DNA of 64,000 bases from DATBVX01 sp035263105 (GCA_035263105.1 DATFRO010000034.1:48371-112370); one strand, 5' to 3'. Numbered from the stretch's first letter, positions 1 to 9,001 are shown. A program made the numbers and translations. The notes: a model not told the origin generated them from the letters alone.

Positions 1-72
1 GCGGACGGCGCGCGGGTCAAGTTTGGTTGTCATGTTGAATCAGCATGTTATGCGTTCTAGTTAATGTGATAT

Positions 73-879
73 TCACCCCGTCGGCGGCCAGCCGAAGAAG
101 CGGCTGGCATTCGCGGTCGTCTGTTGCGCCAGAGTATCGGCTGCGACCCCCCGCAGTCGCGCCACGGTCGCGAGGATATGGGGCAGGTACATCGGCTCGT
201 TGCGCCGCGTCGCCGGCTTCGGCGCCAGGTCGCGCGGCAGCAGGTACGGTCCGTCGGTTTCGAGCATGAGCCGTTCGGCCGGAATGTGCACCACGAGTTC
301 CTTGAGGAGCTGGCCGCGCCGCTCGTCGTTGATCCAGCCCGTGATGCCGATCGACAGGCCGAGCGCCAGGCACTCATCGAGCTCGGCGCGAGTGCCGGTG
401 AAGCAGTGTGCGACAGCGGCCGGCAGGCGCGGCAGGTAGTCGCGCAGGATGGCGATGAAATCGGGGTGAGCGTCTCGCTGGTGCAGGAACACCGGCCGGC
501 GCGCCTGTACGGCGAGCTCGAGCTGCGCGCGGAACGCGCGTTGCTGCTCGGGACGCGGCGAGTAATCCCGGAAGTAGTCCAGGCCGCATTCACCCGCGGC
601 GCAGATTTCCCCGGCGCTCAGCAGCTGCTCGAGCTCGCGACGCTGTTCATCCGAGAACTCGTGCGCGTGATGCGGATGAACTCCCGCCGTGGCGCGCAGG
701 ACCTCGGGATGCTCGCGCACCAGTTCGATGGCACGACGCGTGCTCGCGATGCTCGAGCCCGTGACGATGAGGTGTCCAACACCGGCCGCGCGCGCCCGCT
801 CGATCACCTGGGCACGATCGGCGTCGTAGCTGTCGTGCGCAAGATTGATGCCGATGTCGACGAGTGGGACGCGGGTCAT
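73..879 (-). CDS. tatD: TatD family 3'-5' DNase / metal-dependent hydrolase
   Basis: This 268-residue protein belongs to the TatD metal-dependent hydrolases, TIM-barrel enzymes that remove nucleotides from 3' ends of nucleic acids in the cytoplasm. It begins MTRVPLVDIGINL; the DIGxNL form of the first motif is that of TatD itself rather than the DxHxH form of YcfH/YjjV. Further visible family motifs are GVHPHHA, GECGLDYFRD, HCFTGT, GITGWI.DERRG and LETDGPYLLPRDL, followed by a C-terminal RRNEPMYLPHIL. The length is normal for the family. The ATG at 879 is chosen because homology starts at once; an ATG at 918 would only add an unlike leader. It is divergent from the next gene, with 88 bases between the two starts. 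Confidence 0.93.
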   Translation of the reverse strand: MTRVPLVDIGINLAHDSYDADRAQVIERARAAGVGHLIVTGSSIASTRRAIELVREHPEVLRATAGVHPHHAHEFSDEQRRELEQLLSAGEICAAGECGLDYFRDYSPRPEQQRAFRAQLELAVQARRPVFLHQRDAHPDFIAILRDYLPRLPAAVAHCFTGTRAELDECLALGLSIGITGWINDERRGQLLKELVVHIPAERLMLETDGPYLLPRDLAPKPATRRNEPMYLPHILATVARLRGVAADTLAQQTTANASRFFGWPPTG

Positions 880-967
880 GAAATCTGTGCGCGCTTCGCT
901 GGCTGAAGGGCACCGCATGGTATCGTGGCGCGCCCTGTGGATGCAGGGAATCCTAGCTCGAGCACGC

Positions 968-1720
968 ATGCACAGAACCGTGACGCTGCTGTTGCTGCTG
1001 ATGGCCACACTGGGTGCCACGGCGCAGGAAATCGATCCTGCCGACCTCGAGGGGCGCATCGAGTACGCGTATTTCACCGCGGACGCGAATGCGCTGCGCA
1101 ACCTGGTGGGCACGATGCAGAACGCCGTCGCCAAGGGCGAAGGCAACGCGCTCGCCGACTACCAGCGCGGCCTGGCGCAGTATCGACTCGGGCAGGTGCT
1201 CGCGGCCGCCTCCGACGGCGCAGCCGCCACAGCCTTCACCAACTGCACGGATTCGCTCAGCAGGGCGATCGATGCCGATAAGCGGTCGGCCGAGGCGTAC
1301 GCGCTGCAAGCCGCCTGTTACGACAGTCTCGGCGCGGTCAAGGGATGGAAGGCGGTCGTCGATGTGCCTCTCGGAACTTCGCGCCTGGAGAAGGCAGTGA
1401 AGCTCGCGCCGGCCAATCCGCGTGTCGTGCTGATCGACGCGCTCTACGACTACGAGCGGTCCCGGGCGTCCGGAAGTGATCGCCAGCAGGCGTGCGCGAA
1501 ATTCGCGCGCGCTGCGAAACTCTTCGAGACCACGTCCGAAACGGCGCCGCGCGTTCCCAGCTGGGGTGGGGCCGATGCCTACCTATACGTCGGTCGTTGC
1601 CTGCGAGAGGGCGGGGATGTGCTCGGCGCGCGCAACGCACTGGAGCGTGCGCTGATCATCGCGCCAGACTTTGCGGCGGCCCGCCAGGAGCTGCGCAACG
1701 TCGTGGCGCCGAAGTCCTGA
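968..1720 (+). CDS. Exported TPR-type protein of unknown function
   Basis: The 250-residue product starts MHRTVTLLLLLM and has a clear Sec signal peptide ending near ATAQ, so the mature protein is probably periplasmic. The rest is alpha-helical with degenerate tetratricopeptide-like repeats: residues ALADYQRGLAQYRLG, then a segment around AIDADKRSAEAYALQAACY and the last repeat GARNALERALIIAPDFAAA. TPR proteins are protein-interaction scaffolds, and no catalytic motif is visible. An in-frame ATG lies far upstream (845) but would bury the signal peptide and overlap tatD, so the start at 968 is preferred. The gene ends 3 bases before the convergent barrel-protein gene. I cannot assign a more precise role. 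Confidence 0.82.
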   Translation: MHRTVTLLLLLMATLGATAQEIDPADLEGRIEYAYFTADANALRNLVGTMQNAVAKGEGNALADYQRGLAQYRLGQVLAAASDGAAATAFTNCTDSLSRAIDADKRSAEAYALQAACYDSLGAVKGWKAVVDVPLGTSRLEKAVKLAPANPRVVLIDALYDYERSRASGSDRQQACAKFARAAKLFETTSETAPRVPSWGGADAYLYVGRCLREGGDVLGARNALERALIIAPDFAAARQELRNVVAPKS

Positions 1721-1723
1721 GCG

Positions 1724-2974
1724 TCAGTAGCGGAAGCGGAACGCGCACTGCAGCGTGCGCTCGCGGAACACGGAATCGAGTCCGAGGAGCTCGCGCTGCT
1801 CGAGCTCGCCCTTGACCTGCAGCGCCTCCAGCCAGAGCTCCCAGTTGCTGCCGAAATCGAATCCGTAGCCCACCGTCCAGCCCTTTGCGTCCTGGTAGCC
1901 GTCGAAGTACTCCTCGCCACGCAGCGTGTAGGTCGTCAGGCGATCGTATCGGACCGTGAAGCGGTGATGTCCGAAGGCGCCGCTGACGAGGCCGAAGTAG
2001 GATTCGAACGCGGTGCGCAGGAAGCCGAGACCATCGGTGCTCGCGCCGACCGCCGTGTCGCCGTCCATCCACTGCGCGATGAACGTCCAGTCGGGCTGCC
2101 ATTCATAGCGCACCCCGGCGCTGTCGAAGCGCGTGAGCCACGCATTCTCGAACCCATTGCTGGCGCCTGGATCGCCGCGGTTGTCGTAGTGCAGGGCTCG
2201 CACCACGAAACGCTCTGGCCAGTTCGCCTGGACGCCCACGTAGTAGCCGGGACGATTGTCGATCTCGTGGAAGAACTCCACCTGGTGGCGCGTGGTGCTG
2301 TCGGGGAAGATCTTTGGAAGCCCGCCGAACAAGGCGGTTTGTCGATCGTGAATCGCCCAGCCGCGCTCGAAGATCTGCACTCCGAGCGGATCGTTCCATT
2401 CGTAGATCGCGCCGACGAGGCCGACGTCCACACCCTTTCCCGACTGTGAGCCGAGCCACGTCAGGCTGGTCTCGGCACCGATCGTCCTGAGCTCTTCGCC
2501 GAGCCAGGTGTTGATCGCTCCCGGACTGAGCGAGTAGGGACTCTGCCAGCCCGAGTCGCGGTTCTCGAGCGAGATCGGCGGATAGAAGGCACCGAGCCGC
2601 GTGCGCCAACGCCACGCGGAAGACGGGTAGGGCCGCCATTCCAGGAATGCTTCCGTCAGGTCGAGCGGATTCTTGTCACGGTCGGCGTAGGTGCCGGCGG
2701 TGACGTGCGCATCGAGCGTCTCGGCCAGCGATGCGCGATAGTCGAAGGACAAGCGGCCGAGCTCGGGACCGTCGTGACTTTCGTCGAAGCGACCGAGGCC
2801 GATGCCGCCTTGCGTGAAGGAACGCTCGACATCCGTGCTGACGAAGCGCACATCGACCAGCACCTGCAGGTTCTGGTGATTCCACTCGGCGGCGTGCACC
2901 GCCGGCGGCAAGGCCAACGTCGCGATCAGTACCGCGCGATGCAGGACGCGACGGCGAGTCGTCTCAGTAGTCAC
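1724..2974 (-). CDS. Putative outer-membrane beta-barrel protein (porin-like)
   Basis: This 416-residue protein has an N-terminal signal peptide (basic RRR stretch, hydrophobic segment ALIATLALPP-like, cleavage near VHAAEW). The rest is rich in alternating aromatic and polar strands typical of outer-membrane barrels, and it ends in ...FRFRY with a C-terminal aromatic residue as in barrel proteins recognised by the BAM complex. No TonB box or plug domain is seen. It lies immediately downstream of, and overlaps by 11 bases, the copper-type periplasmic protein gene, so the two are probably translated together. In related bacteria this barrel, the cupredoxin-like protein and a GGDEF/EAL protein tend to sit side by side; that is recalled knowledge, not checked here. 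The substrate is unknown. Confidence 0.75.
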   Translation of the reverse strand: MTTETTRRRVLHRAVLIATLALPPAVHAAEWNHQNLQVLVDVRFVSTDVERSFTQGGIGLGRFDESHDGPELGRLSFDYRASLAETLDAHVTAGTYADRDKNPLDLTEAFLEWRPYPSSAWRWRTRLGAFYPPISLENRDSGWQSPYSLSPGAINTWLGEELRTIGAETSLTWLGSQSGKGVDVGLVGAIYEWNDPLGVQIFERGWAIHDRQTALFGGLPKIFPDSTTRHQVEFFHEIDNRPGYYVGVQANWPERFVVRALHYDNRGDPGASNGFENAWLTRFDSAGVRYEWQPDWTFIAQWMDGDTAVGASTDGLGFLRTAFESYFGLVSGAFGHHRFTVRYDRLTTYTLRGEEYFDGYQDAKGWTVGYGFDFGSNWELWLEALQVKGELEQRELLGLDSVFRERTLQCAFRFRY

Positions 2975-3638
2975 TGCGGTTCGCCTTGGCGGGCTTCATG
3001 CGCGGTTCCGGCGCGAGCGGCCGCGTCAGTTGCACCGTCAACGGTTGGCGTGCATCTGCGGCCAGCCGCAGCTCGCGCGTGATCTCGTCGCTCGCCTCGT
3101 TGAAGCGCGGATTCCACGCGCTGACCTGGTACTCACCGCCCGGCAAACCGTCGAGCTGCACGCTGCCGCCGCTGTCGGTCTTGCCGAAGTAGGGCGAGGG
3201 CGTCACGTAGATGTAACCGAGCATGTTGTCGTGGATGTTGCAGCCGACCACCACGAGCCCGGCCTGGTCGAAGACCAGCGGCGGATAGACGTGGCCGCGA
3301 TATAGCGAGAGCTGGAAGCGCTTCGCCGGAGAGAACGAGTAGACCTGGTGCGCCACCGTGTCGCTGTTCGGAAAATCGACGGCGGTCCCGGTGCGGATCA
3401 CCAGGATGCGCGGCACGAACTGGCGGTCGATCTGGTCCATGATTGCGTGCGAGGTCGGCTGCACCGGAGCGAGGGACTCGGTCCCCTGGCGCAGGCTCGC
3501 GACGATCACCACGTCGCTCACCGGTTTGCCGTCGCGGTCGATGACATCGACCTTCAGGGCGGCGGCCACGGCCGGGCACGCCCATACGCCGAGCGCAACC
3601 GCTGCCGAAAGCAGACCTGCCAGCCCGTGACGCGGCAT
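2964..3638 (-). CDS. Periplasmic cupredoxin-like protein (methylamine-utilization-type)
   Basis: The 224-residue product has a signal peptide (MPRHGLAGLLSAAVALG, cleavage near AVAAA). A plastocyanin-like fold is suggested by the metal-ligand pattern His97, Cys133, His136 and Met139 (VGCNIHDNM), the usual Cys-x2-His-x2-Met end of a type I copper site. Proteins of this sort are often annotated methylamine utilization protein by distant similarity, but nothing here points to methylamine oxidation. Further upstream in-frame starts exist to 3719; the ATG at 3638 directly precedes the signal peptide and is chosen. It overlaps the following barrel gene by 11 bases and is divergent from the EAL protein gene, suggesting an electron-transfer or copper-sensing module at the envelope. 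Confidence 0.78.
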   Translation of the reverse strand: MPRHGLAGLLSAAVALGVWACPAVAAALKVDVIDRDGKPVSDVVIVASLRQGTESLAPVQPTSHAIMDQIDRQFVPRILVIRTGTAVDFPNSDTVAHQVYSFSPAKRFQLSLYRGHVYPPLVFDQAGLVVVGCNIHDNMLGYIYVTPSPYFGKTDSGGSVQLDGLPGGEYQVSAWNPRFNEASDEITRELRLAADARQPLTVQLTRPLAPEPRMKPAKANRSDY

Positions 3639-3810
3639 TTGCAGTCCATCCCCGATACCTGCGGGCGACTGAACCATGGCGGGGGAAGGGCAAGTTTGAC
3701 CTGCGTCCCATTTTGACAATAGCTCGGTGGTCCCCGGCCGCCGACCTCTCTAGATTGCGGAACGCGTAGCGTTTTTTCGCCCGAGTAACTGGCTCCCTAT
3801 CGCACCGCAC

Positions 3811-6189
3811 ATGCAGAGTTTCCGCACCCGCATTCTGGGCCTGCTGCTCGCGCTCGTGGTCACGACGCAGCTCGCCACCATGATCGCGCTGGTAGTGCAG
3901 ACGCACCGCGAGGCGCAGTCGCGCGCGCAGCAGCAGCTGAGCGCGGGCGGCCGCGTGCTCACCAGCATCATGCACTCGCGCGCCGAGCAGCTGCGCGATG
4001 CGGTGCACGTGCTGGTGGCCGACTACGGCTTCAAGGAAGCGGTCACTTCCTCCGACCAGGAAACCATTCTCTCGGCGCTGGACAACAGTGCGGCGCGCAT
4101 CGACGCCGACCTCGCGGCCTTCTTCGACCCCGATGGCAAGGTGGTGGCGACGACGCTCCCCGACCTGCCGGACGCGCGCAGCATGCGCTGGCCGTCGCTC
4201 GGCGCTGCCGCGCACGACTCGGGCGTGATCTATCGCAGCATCAACGGCAAGCCCTACCTGCTGGTGATCGCACCGGTGCGAGCGCCCGTGACGGTCGGCT
4301 GGGCGGCCATCGGCTTCGGCATCGACTCGATGATGGCGAACCAGATGCATTCCCTCCTCGGAGTGGACGTCTCGTACTTCGACGGCAGCCTGGGAGCGAA
4401 GACGCTGGTCTCCTCACTCGATGGCTCGCTCCAGGGAGCGTTGCGCGACCGGCTGCAGGGCGAGTTGGGCCCGAGTGGCATGGCCCAGCAAGTTGCGCTC
4501 GAGGGCGACGATTACATGCTGCTGGTCGAGCCGCTCGAAGGCGGCGGCGGGCAGCTCTATGCCGTGCTGCAGACCTCGCTCGCGGAGATCCTCAAGCCGT
4601 TCGACAGCCTGCGCGCCACCATCCTCGGCGTCGCACTGCTCGCAGTGCTGCTCGCGATCCCGCTGGCGACGATGCTGGCGCGCAGCGCGAGCCGGCCGGT
4701 CGATACGCTGGTCGCCGCGGCACAACGCATCGAGGGCGGCAACTATTCGCAGCCCGTCGATCCCATGGGCACGCAGGAGTTCACCACGCTCGCCACCACG
4801 CTGAACTCGATGCAATCGCGCATCGCGGAACGCGAGCAGCACATCCGTTACCAGGCTTCGCACGATGAGCTCACCGGCCTGCCGAACCGCGCGCTGTTTC
4901 GCGAGCGTCTCGTGGCGGTGCTCGCGGAACGCGGGCCGCTGGCCCTGCTGACGGTCGAGGTGCGCGACCTGGACCAGATCAATGCGTCCTTCGGCCACGC
5001 GTTCGGCGAGGAAGTCATCCGCGAAGTGGCGCGCCGGGTGACATCCCGTGTCGGGAGCGACGCACGCGTGGCGCGCAGCGAGGCCGCGCAGTTCCTGGTG
5101 CTGGCTCCGGGCGCCGACGAGGGCAACGCGCGTCAGCTCGCGGCGCAGCTCATCGAGTCGATTCGCGCCGGCCTGATCCGCGAGGACGTGCCGATCAGCC
5201 TCGACGCCCTGGTGGCGGTCTGCGTCAGTCCGACGCACGGCAAGGAGGCCGATGTGCTGTTGCGGCGCCTCGATTCCGCGCTGTGCGATGCGCGCGCCGC
5301 GACCACCGCGGTGATGGTCTATCAACCGGGACGCGAGGAGGGGCATCGGCGCCAGCTCGCGATCCTGGGCGACCTGCGCCGTGCGATCGCCAATGGTGAA
5401 CTGACTCTGCACTACCAGCCGAAGGTCGACATGCTCACCAAGCAGGTGCAGAGCCTGGAAGCGTTGGTGCGCTGGAATCATCCGCGTCACGGCGCGATTC
5501 CGCCGGGCGAGTTCGTGCCGCTGGCCGAGCGCGCCGGCAGCATCATCCTGTTGACGAGCTGGGTGCTGAAGAGCGCCCAGGAGCAGATGCAGGCCTGGCA
5601 CCGCGACGGCTTCGAGCTCGACGTGTCCGTGAACCTGTCGGCCGCCGATCTCGGCGACCCCGAGCTCCCGGAGCTGGTGCGCAGGCGCCTGACGAAGGCG
5701 ACGCCGCTCGCGAACCGGCTGGTGCTCGAGATCACCGAGAGCGCGGTGATGCGCGAGACGGCGAGCGCCATCCGCGTCATGGAGGAGTTGCGTCACGACG
5801 GGGTGCGTTTCTCGATCGATGACTTCGGCACCGGCTATTCCTCGCTGGCGCAGCTCAAGCGCCTGCCGGTGGACGAGATCAAGATCGACAAGTCCTTCAT
5901 CATCGACCTCAAGCGTGAGACCGACGACGAGGTCATCGTGCGCTCGACCATCGAACTCGGGCACAGCCTCGGGGTCAAGGTGGTGGCCGAAGGCGTCGAG
6001 ACCGCAGACGGCTGGGACTTGCTGCGGCAGATGGGCTGCGACCTCGCCCAGGGCTACTTCATCAGCGCGCCGCTCCCTGGCGCGCAGATCGTCAACTGGG
6101 TGCGAGCGCTCAACTCCAAGCTCGGCAGCGCCGAGACGCCGACCCAGCAGGTTCGCATCCTCAAAGAACACCGGCGCGGCAACGTCTAG
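3811..6189 (+). CDS. Membrane cyclic-di-GMP phosphodiesterase with degenerate GGDEF and intact EAL
   Basis: The 792-residue protein has an N-terminal membrane helix (about 8–30), a periplasmic sensor region of double-CACHE-like length (about 31–265), a second helix (about 270–290) and a HAMP linker (about 290–345). A GGDEF-type domain (about 346–505) and an EAL domain (about 515–770) follow. In the GGDEF domain the signature is replaced by EAAQF (424–428), so cyclase activity is not expected. The EAL domain keeps E550-A-L, EITES at 640, DDFGTGYSS at 670–678, KIDKSF at 691 and VVAEGVE ending at 730, as in active c-di-GMP hydrolases. It is therefore probably a signal-controlled phosphodiesterase. 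The divergent neighbour encodes a copper-type periplasmic protein that could act with its sensor; that link is inference. Confidence 0.9.
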   Translation: MQSFRTRILGLLLALVVTTQLATMIALVVQTHREAQSRAQQQLSAGGRVLTSIMHSRAEQLRDAVHVLVADYGFKEAVTSSDQETILSALDNSAARIDADLAAFFDPDGKVVATTLPDLPDARSMRWPSLGAAAHDSGVIYRSINGKPYLLVIAPVRAPVTVGWAAIGFGIDSMMANQMHSLLGVDVSYFDGSLGAKTLVSSLDGSLQGALRDRLQGELGPSGMAQQVALEGDDYMLLVEPLEGGGGQLYAVLQTSLAEILKPFDSLRATILGVALLAVLLAIPLATMLARSASRPVDTLVAAAQRIEGGNYSQPVDPMGTQEFTTLATTLNSMQSRIAEREQHIRYQASHDELTGLPNRALFRERLVAVLAERGPLALLTVEVRDLDQINASFGHAFGEEVIREVARRVTSRVGSDARVARSEAAQFLVLAPGADEGNARQLAAQLIESIRAGLIREDVPISLDALVAVCVSPTHGKEADVLLRRLDSALCDARAATTAVMVYQPGREEGHRRQLAILGDLRRAIANGELTLHYQPKVDMLTKQVQSLEALVRWNHPRHGAIPPGEFVPLAERAGSIILLTSWVLKSAQEQMQAWHRDGFELDVSVNLSAADLGDPELPELVRRRLTKATPLANRLVLEITESAVMRETASAIRVMEELRHDGVRFSIDDFGTGYSSLAQLKRLPVDEIKIDKSFIIDLKRETDDEVIVRSTIELGHSLGVKVVAEGVETADGWDLLRQMGCDLAQGYFISAPLPGAQIVNWVRALNSKLGSAETPTQQVRILKEHRRGNV

Positions 6190-6204
6190 CCCGACCCGAG
6201 AGCA

Positions 6205-6315
6205 GAGGCTCTACCGGGCAGGGACTTTCGAGGACGCCGTAAATACATCCCTGTAGGCTCCGTGAAAAACATCCCTGTTTTTCACGGCCTCGAAAATCCC
6301 TGCCCGATAGAGCCT
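6205..6315. repeat. Nested inverted-repeat (foldback) element
   Basis: Two arms of about 28 bases, 6206–6233 and 6288–6315, are nearly perfect inverted copies. Inside them is a perfect 12-bp stem, 6260–6271 against 6276–6287, with a 4-base TCCC loop; the motif ACATCCCTGT occurs twice. The whole can fold as one long hairpin with an inner hairpin. It fills the space between the phosphodiesterase stop and the LemA gene. Such compact, non-coding foldback units resemble the REP/BIME-like or MITE-like dispersed repeats of gammaproteobacteria, and it might also stop transcription. Only one copy is visible in this window. Confidence 0.75.
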
Positions 6316-6451
6316 CCGCAAGAGGGGCGTACGCGACAGCCATTGCCGCGTCCTCGAAAGGAGCAACCTGGTGGAGGCCTGCCCGTGCGATTCGAACGCG
6401 GCGGATGTGCAATACTGCGCGCGCCTTAGCCCATTGAGAGGGGAGGATGCG

Positions 6452-7036
6452 ATGAGTTTGGTTATTCTCGTGCTGATCGTGCTGCTGGTGTTGTTCCTGG
6501 TCGGGATCTACAACCGACTGGTGTCGGCGCGCAATGCGTACAAGAACGCGTTCGCGCAGATCGACGTGCAACTCACGCGCCGCTACGACCTGATTCCGAA
6601 CCTGGTGGAGACGGCGAAGGGCTACATCAAGCACGAGCGCGAGACGCTCGAGGCGGTGATTCGCGCGCGCAACTCCGCGGTGAGTGGTTTGAAGGCGGCA
6701 GCCGCGAGTCCGGGCGATCCCGCAGCGCTCCAGCAGCTGGCCGGTGCGGAGAATTCGCTGAGCGGCGCGCTGGGACGGCTGTTCGCGGTGGCCGAGGCGT
6801 ATCCGGACCTCAAGGCCAACCAGAACATGATGCAGCTGTCCGAGGAACTCACTTCGACCGAGAACAAGGTCGCCTTCGCACGCCAAGCGTTCAACGACGC
6901 GGTCATGTCTTACAACACCACGCGTGAAGTGTTTCCCAACAACTTCGTGGCCGGGGCCTTCGGCTTCCAGCCCGCGCAGCTCCTCGAGATCGAAAGCCCG
7001 GAAAAGCGCGCGGTGCCCAAAGTCAGCTTCACCTGA
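6452..7036 (+). CDS. lemA: LemA family membrane protein
   Basis: The 194-residue protein has a single N-terminal transmembrane helix (about 2–20), followed by the LemA helical bundle with the family motifs YNRLVSARN, QIDVQLTRRYDLIPNLVETAKGY (read as several short blocks), a central ENxLSGALGRL segment and YNTTREVFPNNFVA near the end. LemA proteins are inner-membrane proteins exposed outside the cytoplasm whose biochemical function is unsettled; they are commonly encoded beside membrane metalloproteases. That holds here, because an M48 protease gene starts 39 bases downstream. The ATG at 6452 follows a good ribosome binding site (GAGGGGAGG). A longer in-frame start at 6371 has no homology and no such site. 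Confidence 0.93.
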   Translation: MSLVILVLIVLLVLFLVGIYNRLVSARNAYKNAFAQIDVQLTRRYDLIPNLVETAKGYIKHERETLEAVIRARNSAVSGLKAAAASPGDPAALQQLAGAENSLSGALGRLFAVAEAYPDLKANQNMMQLSEELTSTENKVAFARQAFNDAVMSYNTTREVFPNNFVAGAFGFQPAQLLEIESPEKRAVPKVSFT

Positions 7037-7075
7037 TCGCCACTCCCCACCAGGCCGCCCATCCGGGATGAACGG

Positions 7076-9001
7076 ATGAACTTCTACGCGCGCCAGGCCG
7101 ATGCGCACCGCCAGACGCGCGTGCTCGTGGTGCTGTTCGTGCTCGCGCTGCTCGCGATCGTGGTCGCGGTCAACTTCGTCGTGTTGACCGCAGTCGCGGT
7201 GTCCGACACGGAAGCGCCGGGTCTGCCCGACGCAGCCTGGATCGGCCACCGCCCCGGTACCGTCACGTTGACCTCGCTGATCGTGCTCGCCGTCGTCGGC
7301 CTGGCGAGCCTGTACAAGACCATGGTGCTGCGCGCGGGCGGAGGCGTGGTGGCGAAGTCCCTGGGGGGCGATCGCGTCGATCGCGGCAGTTCCGATCCGC
7401 TCCGGCGCCGCCTGCACAACGTCGTCGAGGAAATGGCGATTGCGTCGGGTGTGCCGATGCCCGAGGTGTACGTGCTCGAGCACGAGAGCGCCATCAATGC
7501 CTTCGCCGCCGGGCATTCGCCCTCGAACGCCGCGGTGGCGGTGACACGCGGCGCGCTGGAACGGCTCAACCGCTCGGAACTGCAAGGCGTCATCGCTCAC
7601 GAATTCAGTCACATCTTGAATGGCGACATGCGCATCAGCCTGCGGCTGATGGGACTGCTGTTCGGGTTGCTCGTGATCGCGCTCATCGGCCGCACCGTGC
7701 TGCGCTTCAGCGGCCGCAGCTCCGGCAATCGCAAAGGAGGCATTGCGTTCATCGCGCTGGCGGCGCTCGCCGTGATGGTGCTCGGCTACATCGGCGTGTT
7801 CTTCGGCCGGCTCATCCAGGCCGCGGTGTCGCGCCGGCGCGAGGCGCTCGCGGACGCGTCCGCCGTGCAGTTCACGCGCGAGCCCGAGGGACTCAAGGGA
7901 GCGCTGGTCAAGATCGGTGGCTACGACATGGGATCGAAGCTGCAGAACGTCGGCGTCGACGAGGTCGCTCACATGCTGTTCGCCTCTGGGATGACACGCC
8001 TGTTCGCGACCCATCCGCCGCTCATCGAGCGCATCCGCGCGCTCGATCCCGCGTTCAAGGAATCGGAGTTCGCGAAGGTCGATTCCGGGCCGCAGCTCGA
8101 GACACCGGCGGGCGAGCAGCTGACCAGCGAATCGCTCCCGTCGCTGGATGCCGATCTCGGCGCACTCACGAGCGGCATCGTGGCTGCACAACCGAAGACG
8201 ATTGCGCGTCTGGTCGGCAACCCGGGCACGCCGCAGGTTCGTGTGGCGCAGGCGCTCAAGCAATCCCTGCCGGCCGAGTTGCTCACGAATCTCGAAGCGC
8301 CGGGTCGTGCGCTCGGCATGTTGCTGGCACTGGTGCTCGACCCCAAGCCGGACGTGCGCGCGCGCCAGTTGGCAATCGTGAAGGAGCGGCTCGGCGAGCG
8401 CGCCCTCGGCTTGATCGAGCAGGCGCAGTCGGCCGCGGCGCAGCTGGAGCCCTTCCAGCGTTTGCCGATGCTGCAGAGCCTGTTCCCCAGCCTGCGACGC
8501 CTCACGCGCGAGTCGCGGCTGCGCATCGTCGAGGGTCTCGATCGCGTGATCCGCGTCGACGGGCGCATCGAGATCTTCGAGTATTCGCTCGGCACGCTCG
8601 CGCGCATCTACCTGCAGGACGAACTGCAGCCTGCGGTCAAGGCGAGCGCACTGAAGCTCGACCAGGTGGCGAACGAACTGCAGACGGTGTTTTCGACCCT
8701 GGCGCAGCACGGCACCAGCGATGAAACGCAGGCGCGGCGTGCCTACGAGATCGGCATGCATCACCTGCTGCCCGAAATCCGGCCACCGTATCAACCGGTT
8801 CCCGGCTGGGCGCCTGCGCTGGATCGAGCCTTGAAGTGTCTCGACCGACTCGCGCCGGCGGGCAAGGAGCAGGTGGTCGAAGCGCTGGTCAAGACCATCG
8901 CGCTCGATGAGCAACTCACGGTCGAGGAGTCGGAGCTGTTACGCGTGGTGTGCGCCTCCATCCACTGTCCGCTGCCGCCCCTGCTCAGCCTGCAGGCCTG
9001 A
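7076..9001 (+). CDS. M48 family membrane metalloprotease with C-terminal helical extension
   Basis: The 641-residue protein has two N-terminal membrane helices (about 15–40 and 62–82), the zinc site HEFSH at 175–179 (HExxH) with the third-ligand motif REALAD (E256), and two more helices between them (about 190–206 and 223–245). This is the HtpX-like arrangement of M48 proteases, which degrade misfolded or regulatory membrane proteins with the active site on the cytoplasmic side. After residue 320 there are about 300 residues of mostly helical sequence absent from E. coli HtpX; the last part (from about 545) may be TerB-like. Pairing with the preceding LemA gene is a familiar arrangement, suggesting they work as one system. 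A TTA leucine codon occurs at 8939. Confidence 0.88.
   Translation: MNFYARQADAHRQTRVLVVLFVLALLAIVVAVNFVVLTAVAVSDTEAPGLPDAAWIGHRPGTVTLTSLIVLAVVGLASLYKTMVLRAGGGVVAKSLGGDRVDRGSSDPLRRRLHNVVEEMAIASGVPMPEVYVLEHESAINAFAAGHSPSNAAVAVTRGALERLNRSELQGVIAHEFSHILNGDMRISLRLMGLLFGLLVIALIGRTVLRFSGRSSGNRKGGIAFIALAALAVMVLGYIGVFFGRLIQAAVSRRREALADASAVQFTREPEGLKGALVKIGGYDMGSKLQNVGVDEVAHMLFASGMTRLFATHPPLIERIRALDPAFKESEFAKVDSGPQLETPAGEQLTSESLPSLDADLGALTSGIVAAQPKTIARLVGNPGTPQVRVAQALKQSLPAELLTNLEAPGRALGMLLALVLDPKPDVRARQLAIVKERLGERALGLIEQAQSAAAQLEPFQRLPMLQSLFPSLRRLTRESRLRIVEGLDRVIRVDGRIEIFEYSLGTLARIYLQDELQPAVKASALKLDQVANELQTVFSTLAQHGTSDETQARRAYEIGMHHLLPEIRPPYQPVPGWAPALDRALKCLDRLAPAGKEQVVEALVKTIALDEQLTVEESELLRVVCASIHCPLPPLLSLQA

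Noticed and set aside
1..72. A gene at the left edge
   Set aside because: Only 72 bases precede the tatD stop, and no frame there resembles a known protein.
3761..3777. Terminator in front of the phosphodiesterase gene
   Set aside because: A 5-bp stem with TTTT is present, but it precedes the gene and no transcript is known to end there.
6161..8914. A very long open frame antisense to lemA and the M48 protease gene
   Set aside because: It is a composition effect of GC-rich codon use; the product is a His/Arg/Gln-rich sequence with no known motif, and the opposite strand encodes clear families.
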